Assembly (NCBI RefSeq): GCF_963855985.1
Contig: NC_087105.1
Coordinates: forward strand, 3,908,501-3,972,500
Direction of reading: 5' to 3'
Origin: Ostrinia nubilalis
Lineage: Eukaryota; Arthropoda; Insecta; Lepidoptera; Crambidae
Length of the DNA: 64,000 nt
The position numbers and the translations under genes were made by a program. The notes under the pieces are model-generated. The model was not told where the DNA came from. It saw nothing but the letters and a program-made list of their open reading frames with translations, and searched no databases. Shown here one piece after another: positions 51,201-63,200 of the stretch; positions within the stretch are counted from its first letter, which is position 1, and each line of letters opens with the position of its first letter.

Positions 51201-54200
51201 AAAGGATTTTGTTTAAAAGTGATCAGTGGTAGTATTGGATTGGACGCTTGAAATCAACCTATTGTCCCATAAGAAAGATAATCCTAAGCCCAAGATGCAG
51301 AGTACCGAATGTGGGCCATGTGTGTCATACATACGTACAAGATAGTGGAATCGTTTTTGGGCTCTACCTGTAAATTTTGTTTGAAATTTGTCATGACTAG
51401 AAATCAAATTTATAATCCGTTGCGCTTCAAATCTAATCGTCGCGCCCATTGGGCGGACGAATTGCAAATTATAGCTTATTGATGTTTAGTATCTCTCTCA
51501 CTCTGATGTTATGATTATTACCTATAGTTCGACCTTTTTTAACTGTTTCTGCAAATTTATAATTGTCGTAACTATTATGTACTCGATATTCTTCTATTGC
51601 CTACTTCACATAACGTTCTTCACACATGTTACAAACGCAATTAACATAACGGTCGATACATAATAAAAGCCGTTATCTATAGCTTATGTCGCTGAATAAG
51701 TTATTTGAATGTTTTCAAATCGAGTAACTTGAAGATGCGCTGGTAGGGTAAAAAGATTATGAGACATGTAGAGGCTCCTTAAGAGCATATTTTATGACGA
51801 TTTGTAAGAACTATTTATTAGTCTAAACAAATAAAGAAATTTTGACTTTGACTTTGACTTTGATGAGGTAATTTTTTAACTCTACTTAGTTTTTAGTTTT
51901 AGTGGCTCATGTCGAGTGGCTATAATAACTGTAGTATTCATAAGGCTCGCATGATGGCTGTCGTCATTCCGCATTCCGCTTGTTTCTAGGAATGTTGTCT
52001 GTTATCACAAAATGCATGCACGTCTCCATTTAATCACGTTCACGTTGTCTACCTACGGTTGACTACCATCTCAAATTACGAAATGGATTTCATTGACATT
52101 TAATTTTGCTTTATGCTAGTGTATGGAATCTAGTAATCAGAAATACTCTTTGACATTTTGTCTAGTGAGTAGTATGAAATTCATGGTGTAGAAAAGTTGG
52201 AGCAAATCTGACTCAGTATTAGTCTTATGTGTACCGAGATGGACGCCGTAGCACAGAATAATAATAAGTACTGCCGTAGCTAAAAGATCTAACATTCCTC
52301 GGTTCATAACTGAGTTTCGTAGAGCACACACCGAAGATCAATGTTGAAAAATGTATTTGGTTAACATTCTAGAAATGCTGACATTTAATACAAATTGTTA
52401 CCTTGCTACTTGGACATTCGGCACCTTATTTTATAACAGCTTGACTTTATGGTCGTTATCTTCTAAATTCTTAATGCGTTGAACTCTTTTTGACCAGTCA
52501 AATTTTAGAGATCGAACCGATGTTCTTTTCATGTATTTGTGCAAAAATGTTACCAGGCAGATTAATTTCCAGGGAAAGCTTACTAATCTTATTAAAATTA
52601 ACTTGTATTCTATTCGTAAGCTTTTTCTCATTCAGTTTAGACTGAAGATTAGAGAGATTACTTACTTTATTCATAATTATTTCGAAGAAGTTTATGTCTG
52701 TACTGTCTGTTCTTTGACATTAAAATCGGCAATTGGCTTTTAATTTAGCAATCCCTAACTTAATGATATAAGCCAATCACTTTGCAAATTACCTGGTGAC
52801 GATAAAAAGTGGCGCGGCGTGAGAGCTGTGATTTTTACGGGCGTTCGCCACGCTCGTCTCAAGAGTCGGGATCGCTTCGAGTGCGCCCCGGCTCTTTCCT
52901 GGCGATGGCAATCGAAATAATTATCATAAAGTAAATCCCCCGCAATTCGGCGGCCGCCCCCGGGGCCGGGCGTCGCGGTAAATGGCGGGCCGCGCCGCTC
53001 TAGTGATGTTTATCGGATACAAGATGCATCGATAATTCCAAAACACTTCCCACTCTCTTATTCTAAATTGAATCGACTAACGCCTAATTGCACATCCCGC
53101 TGTTGACCACGTCCTGCAACTTGGTTTGTGTTAGAATGACCATCTTACTCATCTCGGAATCTTCTATTGAATGCCTTATTGAGTTAACATAAACAAAGCT
53201 AATATTATACTTCTGATAGACTATAGTAAACATTCTTTGGCAAACCACACATAATAAATATTATTCATAATCATAACTTCATCGCAGATTCAGCCCGATC
53301 TACAAGCACCGACATCACTCTTTGAAATAGATATAGCAAATTCGTAATATTTGAATTTCAGAATGCATCCAATCGACACACTAATTAACATCCCCTTTGA
53401 ACATTTATCAAGATACTGATCATTAGCTTGGAGAAACACATTTCATAAAAATAGCGTGGGTTTTCTTTGTAACTGAAACGAAATTGACATTATATTTCGT
53501 TAATATCTGTTTCTTGGGTATCAGGAAACAAGGTTATACGACATGTTAGTAATATGTACTATTTATTGGACAAACATTTGGTGGTTTAATTATCTTTTGA
53601 CAACAAACCGAGCAGTCGTAACATCTTAGTTATAGAGAATAAATAATGAAAAGGTTCTAGAAAACTCTGCTCATTATGATAACAAGCACCAGCAAGTAAA
53701 ACTAATTAACCAACTGTACCTAATAATATAGCACTAATTAATTTCAGCAACTAAACGATGCAATTGCAATACTATCGATGGTTGAACTGTTTCAACACGG
53801 CGCAGTATCGCGTGCCGGTCGAACAGACCTAACATTTCCAGTTCTAGCCGGTCTCATCTCTATCGAGTATCGACGATGGAATTAGTTCACCCGCTTGCCT
53901 TTGAATTATTTCTTCCCCTTGTTTCTTTTCTTGCTCATCCCTAATATCAATAATGGGTTAACTTCAGGGTAGAAATATAAAGTTCTTCCTTCGAACCCGC
54001 TTCATAATTTAATACGAAAAGCTGTGTTTATAATATCCTTGACCGAGATTTTTCCTCGGTGTTGGTTGAAGCTACCTTCCACAAACACGAGCAATTTTTG
54101 TTACGTGCCATCTGTCGGTCTCACCCCCGTTTAACGCCATCGGTTTAGCAAACAGGGCTTTATTGTTACGGCGCGTGATTAGAGAGGTGTCTGTGTGAGA

Positions 54201-57200
54201 CTGTGGTAATAATAAGTAGCCGGTGCCTACCCAACCCCTGATTACCGCGCCACCCCCTCCCGCCGACCGCACCACTCACATTTAACTCTCGATAGGTACT
54301 CCTCTCAAAATTCTTAAAAACAGCCATTACCAAAACTTCCTTGAGTTCGATGTAAATCTCATACGATTCAATTACTTAATTGATTATGTTTGTAGCATTC
54401 GAATAGTCACAAGATTGTTAGCGCGTGACGCGACGCGAGGCCAAGCGACTTCGCCCCGCAGGGGTCGCGCTTTTGTCAGTCCGCGGGGACGCCGCCGATC
54501 CCTTTACCTACTCGTCGACAACGCCCCTCTTTGACTTAACGACAATCCCGACAAAAAACAACACCGAAAGCGATCACTTCAACGGCTGGCTTTGATTGTT
54601 TTAAAATTGTCTACTAATAAACTTGATCAAACATTCGTGCTCACTATCCAACTACATACTGTTGAGTCAGATCAATGCGACGTCTATTTATAAATCATCA
54701 ATGCCTAGGAACGACTAGGAAAACTATTTGTAGTTGAATCCTAAATAAAACTATGACAAAGCTAGATTCATCGGCAACTGTAATTTTAGGCTTTTGTCTT
54801 CTAGCACTTTTACTTTAAAATAATATAAAATGGCGGACACGTCTTTACGATCGGCGTAATAACGCGTGCCGTAATGGCGGCCGGTACACGGACGCATAAA
54901 AATCATAAGATGACGTGTGCACGTTTCTCGCGCACCTGCCTCCCCCCGCCCGGCGCGGGCGCACCCGGGATGTAAATAATTAACATTCATTAAATTATCT
55001 CGCGCACATTTACGTATAATGATAATAAAATTATGCCTCTCCGCGTTATTTATTGCGATATCAATATACAAGAGCCATGGTCACACCAGAACCGCTTTTG
55101 CTAAAATAGTTATTCGAATTGAAAAAATCATCAGAATAATCAATGGGCATGTTGACTGAATACAATTTCGGGACACAGTTCTTATTAGGTTTCATCATTT
55201 GGCTAGATTTGACTCACTTTAGCATTTTCTAAAGTTTGAAACTGTAAGTGAAATCAATAATTTTATTATGCAGTTATCTTTCGAAAGAGGTATTTACAAC
55301 TTATAGGTCACAATTTCCATACGAACTCTGGCCGACAAACTGCGATTACGCAGCTCATTAAAATCGGTACCTAAATTGACTCTACATGTTCATTATGCGG
55401 ACAGCAAGGAATAGAACTCTCTCAATGACTTCTTGCATTCTTATAACTTGGCCTGAATATCTGCTATAACATTCACACGGGACACGGGCGAATAACATTC
55501 ACTTAGTATGCTCTACCTTATCATCGTTTACAATCTGATGACATAAAGAATTTGGGTAGTTGACAGAAATCCCTAAAAGAAAAAAAAACCATCTAAAATC
55601 AAATCATTGTAAGTTTGGAAAGCTATAAAAAGTTAGAAATAAGTTGGCAAATAAGTTACGTCATAGTTTGTCTTTTTCCATACAAAATCTATCTATGGGA
55701 GAGTGGCAATACTTTTAAAAATAAAGCAGTCTCAATAGTTTGTGGGATCAGTGAAATTACTCTTTATATCCAATTTATTTACAATTTTAGTCCTTTCGGG
55801 TTGGTTAAATATATGCTTAATTAACTTTAACCATCAAACCGTATCAATATTATGGGAAAATACCTGACCCGTGCACTGAGCCGAGATATCCTCTCTGCCC
55901 CAGCCAACTTTTTCATTACATCGTTTGCTTCGGTCCATTACGCCAGGAGAAGTGTTGATTGATGGCCAGAAATTGCAAATGATTTGTGCAATTGGCCGGT
56001 TAATCTATAGCCGGTGTAGTGTGCACTATGATCGCGGTCTTGTCGTGCGCCCAAGTGCATTACCCGGCGCAAGGCAACCACGTTTCCGCCGACTCTTACG
56101 CAAACGACACGCTGCACGGTGCGCCGTCCGCTCCAATGCACTCGACTCAATGGCACACTGCACCGCTGGATGAATTCGATGATATACGAATTGTTAGCAA
56201 CACGACAATTCGTAACGTTGCAATCCGTATAATCTATTGATTATCCGAACAGATAGTATAAGATATTTCAACATCGTATTTTTTCAGCAATAATCATTCG
56301 TTACTATCTCGTTTGTTATACGTACTAAGTCGTACGCGTAAAGTGCATTGCATTGCTATAATTTTGTTCAATTAACGATCCTAGCTCGTAGCTGTCAATT
56401 TATACGAATTGAGCACGCTATTAGAAACACTCCAAAGATTTACAGTGCGTCTTAACTGACCATCTGCTGCTAGTTGTGCTTTGCTCAAGTAATAAGTTTT
56501 ATGAGACAACAATGAATGAAATAGACAAAGTTTACTATCTTATTTATTGCCTAAGTGTTACTGCTGTCAATGGCGAGCATTAGTTTAGTTACATTTTACA
56601 CAGTTTATCAAGTAGAATCTGCAATAAATGGCCTATATCCCAAGACATACCTCAATGTGTCTAATGTGTGGCTGTTTCAACAACAATAATGAACATTATC
56701 TCGTTACCGTTTCCAGCGGCGATGGAGGAGGAATCTAGCGAGCTACCGGGCACGGACGGTCTCGCGCCGAAGCAGCGGCACCAGGCGAAGCACCGCGAGC
56801 TGTTCCTCTCGAGGCACGTGGAGACGCTGCCGGCGACACACATCCGCGGCAAGTGCACCGTCACGCTGCTCAACGAGACAGAGTCGCTGCTCAGCTATCT
56901 CAATAAGGATGTGAGTATGTACCGGACACGGAACAGAACAGTGGCGGACTAAGGGCGAGGGAGGGCCTATGCTGTAGTACTAGGGCAACAGCAAAACATT
57001 GCATGTTAGTGTTAGTTCTAAATTAAACTGACAAAATGTTTTATATTCTGAGTAGGCTGTACAGCAATCCAAGTGAAGTAACAATAAGTGACAGCTACTT
57101 AGGATGTTTTTCACAAACAATGATCAAGCTGGCCCAGTTTTTGGAAACGGTCCTTTGGTGAAAGCTCTGATGACGTCACCTGCCAGTAATCACGCTGTCC

Positions 57201-60200
57201 ATTTTGAAGAAATACAAAAATCACTTTTTGTGCCAAAAATAATTGAAGTAAGTTATTAGAAACCAGTTAAACTACCTCTTACCAAAGATATACCGTACCC
57301 AAAAAGTATGAAATTTTATGAGCCCTTCTTCCCCTGAGTCCATCACTGTCATGACGAAATGAGTGTATGTCGTTTAAAATTTACGTCGCCACATAGACAA
57401 GCGACGATTTATTTTACTTTTTATGTCTCTTACTACTTACATTCATTCTCACTCATTCAGAGCCGTAATATTTTTAATGGTGCGAACATTATTACGAACA
57501 TTAGGTTTAGTAGTCAAGTGTTCAGTGCGTGGCTCAGATTTATGGTCTCTCGTAGCCTTAAGTGGCATTTCCGTTGTCAATGATAATTTTCGTCTTTAAA
57601 CAAAGCAACCATCAAACGCGGTCATGATCCCCCTTACCCTCTGTGACTTATCACTTGCATTTCAAAATTCCAAACAGTCTAATTCATGATAAAATAATTT
57701 ATCTATCAGTTATAATTCTGTACTGATTTATTGTTAATTTAATTTCTTTTAGCTAAATAACAGAAATATATTTTAATACACCTCTTTCTGTTTTGTTTCA
57801 GGACGCATTTTTTTATTGTTTAGTATTTGATCCTTCACAAAAGACTTTATTAGCAGATAAGGGAGAAATCAGAGTTGGAAGTAGATATCAGACTGAAGTA
57901 ACTAATTTATTAAAAGAAGGTAAGACCTGTTTATTGATACAACTATTGATTTGCTACTGTAGTGAAATTATTTTTTATTTATCACAATACAGAATAGTTC
58001 GTTGTAATAGGTAAATTCTTCCTTATGATCATTCATTATTTTCTACAATAACCTACAACTGCTCTGTCGTATTGACCCATTAAATTTCGTACATTTAATT
58101 TATTTTTCATTGTTTTTAACTATAAGATTTTAATTTATGCATGTAAGGGTTAAAGAAAAAGAGCACATCAGTATTTTATTTCTTTACCTTTTTTTAGACG
58201 CAACAGACATCTAGATATTAAAATCTTGGAGTTTGCATATTGGGGCACAACTTTTGTCTTCATCTTACAAACAAACAGTGTCTAGAGTTTAGCGAAATAT
58301 TAGATGTGCCTTATTGCGCTACCACACCACAATGACGCAAATGTAAACTTTTTTTCTTTTCCAAATTCTAGGCGAAGAGGACACACGCAACAACGAGGAA
58401 CTAGAAACACTGGTCTGGACACCAGAACACGGGCTAACGGACCGGCAAATCGACCAGTTCCTGGTAGTGTCTCGCTCAGTGGGCACCTTCGCGCGTGCGC
58501 TCGACTGCTCCTCCAGCGTCAAGCAGCCCTCGCTGCACATGTCTGCCGCCGCCGCCAGCCGAGACATCACCCTCGTGAGTATTCCCACCTTTCGTTCCCA
58601 CCGTATTCTGACCGTGTAGCCAGGATCTTAAAACATCAGGACCGCCAATGAAAACGCCAGCCGAGACATCACCCTCGTGAGTATACAAGACTATTCCCAC
58701 CGCTGCAACTCCTGTGTAGCCAGGATCTACAACTTTAGGACCGCCAATAAAAACGCCAGCCAAGACATCACCCTCGTGAGTATACAAGACTATTCCCACC
58801 GCTGCAACTCCTGTGTAGCCAGGATCTTACAACTTCAGGACCGCCAATAAAATCGTCAGCCGAGACATCACCCTCGTGAGTATACGTGATTCCCACCTCT
58901 CGTTCCCAACGCTGCAACTCCTGTGTAGCTAGGATCTTACAACTTCAGGACCGCCAATAAAAACGCCAGCCGAGACATCACCCTCGTGAGTATACAAGAC
59001 TATTCCCACCGCTGCATCTCCTGTGTAGCCAGGATCTTACAGCTTCAGAACCGCCAATAAAAACGCCAGCCGAGACATCACCCTCGTGAGTATTCCCACC
59101 TTTCGTTCCCACCGCTGCAACTCCTGTGTAGCCAGGATCTTACAACTACAGGACCGCCAATAAAAGCGCCGAAACTAGCCTTACATACGTAACAACGAGG
59201 AGCTAAGACTGGTCTGGACGCCCGAGCACGAGCAGTTTTTGATTCCAGACTGGATCGATTTGTATCGCTGCAAAAAGCGCACTGTATAAGGCCTCAGCCT
59301 CGAATTCAGCGGGCAGCGGCGGCGGCGCGGGAGCGGGGCGGGCAACGCAGACCCGTTCTCGAAACAAGCGGGCAGCTCGCGCGGCGCTTTAGCGGCGAAG
59401 TGTTGTGTTCGGGGTTGTGTTGTCGAGATATTTGTTTTTATTCGCAAACGAAATGTCTGAACAACGGCGACAATTTTATTTCCATTCAAATTTATTCCTA
59501 ACGCTCGATTTATTGTGGGCAAAAGAAGGAGTGCGCTGCCCGCTCGTTGCCCGCTCCCGCGCCGCTGTTTTCGAGAACCGGTCTATTTGATTTTACGCAT
59601 AAGATCCTGCCGCTACCGCCGCCGCCCCGCTGCCCGCTAAATTCGAGGCTGAGGCCTTAAGGATCTAAGTGGTTATTGAACTGATTGACCATTTAACTGG
59701 TTGGAGGAACACTGTACGGCACACATTGGACGGCTTGGGTCAAAGGCTACGTAGCGTTTTACATAGTGCTAATTTGAATTTGTTCGGTATATCTACCTAA
59801 CAGCTGATATCAAGAGACACATTGATACATTTTTATTAAAAAGAAAGTAGACATTCATTGTGTTCATTTATTTAAAAAACTGTCCTGAGTCTAGACGAGA
59901 GGTCTAGAAGAGATCACTTCTTAACGATAATATTATGCAAGTCTGACACCTTTACCGTTCAATAAAGAATCTCTATCATTAAACCTGCCTTCTTATTTCC
60001 AGTTCCACGCGATGGACACCCTCCACAAGTCGGGCTACAGCATAGAGACGGCGCTTTCGTCACTGGTGCCCGCGTCGGGCCCCGTGCTGTGTCGCGACGA
60101 GATGGAGGAGTGGTCCGCGTCCGAGGCCAACCTGTTCGAGGAGGCGCTCGACAAGTACGGCAAGGACTTCGCGGACATTCGGCAGGACTTTGTGAGTTGA

Positions 60201-63200
60201 CCCTTATGGTAATGGCTTGGGTGTGGGAACCGTCAGGCCAGCCTGCCGCGACGAGATAAAGGAGTGGTCCGCGTCCGAGGCCAACCTCTTCGAGGAGGTG
60301 CTCGACAAGTACGGCAAGGACTTCGCGGACATTCGGCAGGACTTTGTGAGTTGACTCTTATGGTAATGGCTTGGGTGTGGGAACCGTCAGGCCAGCCTGG
60401 CGCGACAAGATGGAGGAGTGGTCGGCCTCCGAGGCCAACCTGTTCGAGGAGGCACTCGACAAGTACGGCAAGGACTTCGCGGACATTCGGCAGGACTTTG
60501 TGAGTTGACCCTTATGGTAGTGGCTTGGGTACGGGAACCGTCAGGCCAGCCTGGCGCGACGAGATGGAGGAGTGGTCGGCCTCCGAGGCCACCTGTTCAA
60601 GGAGGCGCTCGACAAGTACGGCAAGGACTTCGCGGACATTCGGCAGGACTTTGTGAGTTGACTCTTATGGTAGTGGCTTGAGCACGGCAACCGTCAGGCC
60701 CGGCGCTGTCGCAACAAGATAAAGGAGTGGTCCGCGTCCGGGGCCAACCTCTTCGAGGAGGCGCTCGACAAGTACGGCAAGGACTTCGCGGACATTCGGC
60801 AGGACTTGGTGAGTTGACCCTTATGGTAATGGCTTGGGTGTGGGAACCGTCAGGTCAGCCTGGCGCGACGAGATGGAGGAGTGGTCGGCCTCCCGAGGCC
60901 AACCTGTTCGAGGAGGCGCTCGACAAGTATGGCAAGGACTTCGCGGTCATTCGGCAGGACTTTGTGAGTTGACTCTTATGGTAATGACTTGGGTGTGGGA
61001 ACCGTCAGGCCTGCCTGGCGCGACGAGATGGAGGAGTGGTCCGCGTCCGAGGCCAACCTCTTCGAGGAGGCGCTCGACAAGTACGGCAAGGACTTCGCGG
61101 ACATTCGGCAGGACTTTGTGAGTTGACCCTTATGGTAATGGCTTGGGTACGGGAACCGTCAGGCCAGCCTGGCGCGACGAGATGGAGGAGTGGTCGGCCT
61201 CCGAGGCCAACCTGTTCGAGGAGGCGCTCGACAAGTACGGCAAGGACTTCGCGGACATTCGGCAGGACTTTGTGAGTTGACCCTTATGGTAGTGGCTTGG
61301 GTACGGGAACCGTCAGGCCAGCCTGGCGCGACGAGATGGAGGAGTGGTCGGCCTCCGAGGCCAACCTGTTCGAGGAGGCGCTCGACAAGTACGGCAAGGA
61401 CTTCGCGGACATTCGGCAGGACTTTGTGAGTTGACCCTTATGGTAGTGGCTTGGGTACGGGAACCGTCAGGCCAGCCTGGCGCGACGAGATGGAGGAGTG
61501 GTCGGCCTCCGAGGCCAACCTGTTCGAGGAGGCGCTCGACAAGTACGGCAAGAACTTCGCGGACATTCGGCAGGACTTTGTGAGTTGACCCTTATGGTAA
61601 TGGCTTGGGTGTGGGAACCATCAGGCCAACCTGGCGCGACGAGATGTTGTGATGTTCAGCAGTGGACGTCCTGTGGCTGAAATGACGATGATGATGTATT
61701 TAATGATGATTGATGAGTACTAGATGAAATATCCCCCTTTCCCTTGAGTCTCAATAAAGATGCATTTAACTGTATCCTCACACGCACCTCTTGTCCGAGC
61801 TTGAAGTGTGTTGCACTGTTCACCGTCACGAACATTTAATGATTTATAATCTGTTTGTGCAGTGCTTCCCTGTATTCGTTTATGGAGATGGCTGGCTAAA
61901 ACAAAATTTGCTTCAATTTTTGTAATATAAAGGTCCACAAGTTGCAAAAAAATTAAATTTACCTATTTTTATGTATTGGCGACATAATTAAGGCTGAGTC
62001 GCACCACCTAACTTTAACCGTATAACAATAACTGGTGCGGTAAGTAAGATGGTGCAACCCAGCCTAACTCTTTTTTTACATAATGTTCCTCAAAATGTTT
62101 ATTGTATAATCAATTAACACTATTTCCTTCTCACAGCTCCCTTGGAAAACGCTAAAGAACCTCGTGGAATACTACTACATGTGGAAGACGACGGACCGGT
62201 ACGTGCAGCAGAAGCGCGTCAAGGCCGTCGAGGCCGAGTCTAAGCTGAAGCAGGTGTACATTCCCAACTAGTGAGTGTTTGTACCAACCACACCTATTGA
62301 TCCGTTATACTATGTGTCGTCTCGTGCATACAGTGCCTACCTCTAGCACGAAATACTTTCGACTTCGAATCGTTGTATTCGAATTGCCATCAAAAGATTT
62401 AGTATGAAACTTAAACAGCGCACTGTGAACGTGACGTAATGTGAACTTATTATGAGAAATGGTAGCATGAAGCTAATTTTGAAAATCGAAATCATGACGT
62501 TATCGTTGAATTCGAAGGCTGGAGATTTTGTTGATTACGCAAACGATTCGAAGACTTAGGCCCGGTTTTTTGATTCGTAGTTAAAATAACCAATGGTCAA
62601 GTTTGACAGATGTCAAATGACAAGTGGTTAAATATCAGAAAAAAATGTTTTTCGAACAATGGTTAGCTTGACTTTTAGTACATTTTTTAACTATCAGTTA
62701 GCATTTTGTTAATATTTAACCATTAGTAGCAAAATTTAACAATTTGTTATTTTAACTATGAATCAAAAAACTGGGCCTTAGTTTTCATGCTAGAGGTACA
62801 GAACAGACGACGACGCATCTAACTCTTGCACGTAGTTGTGATAAGAGTGCGATTTATTCAAGTGTAGTCTGATGCGCTGTTGACTGTACAACGCCGGTTT
62901 CACACTGTCCAAGAGGGGGAACAAAGTAATAATGTTACAGAAATCGAAGAGTTGTATTACCGCACTACTCGTAATGCGTCTGCGATGCATAATCGAAAGA
63001 TAATAGTGACTTCACTTGCGGACGAGTGCCACGTGCGCTATGCTTTGTGGCCATTTAAATTGAATTTACCTTACATACTTGTATCTAACACTCTTTGGTG
63101 ATAGTGTGAAACTGGCTTAATAATTGTCGGTTGTTGTAGTTAGTTAGCTTCTTCATTCTTTGTCTTAGAAAAATGTGCTGTTGAAATGGTAATTAATTTA

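Larger units (their letters stand above)
35207..56716 (+). other. MTA1-like intron 3
   Basis: 21.5 kb. It holds hairpin MITEs (35290, 38183, 38364, 41650, 50322), a local duplication (38911-39095), nested DNA elements (43113-45595), a LINE tail near 51780-51865, and GC-rich islands (40200-40620, 48840-49170, 52830-53000, 54880-54970). I recognise no conserved protein in any of its open frames. Confidence 0.75.

Noticed and set aside
60192..61580. Idea that the array copies are mutually exclusive exons
   Set aside because: The copies lack a pyrimidine-tract acceptor, the gap between donor and next possible AG is only about 45 bases, and the possible AG sites near GTCAGGCCAG would not keep frame with phase-0 neighbours.
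60264..61680. Series of 60-95 codon plus-strand open frames with [16 protein letters not shown] peptides
   Set aside because: They are off-frame readings of the 154 bp array; the true frame is the SANT one, and these chains arise because 154 is not a multiple of three.
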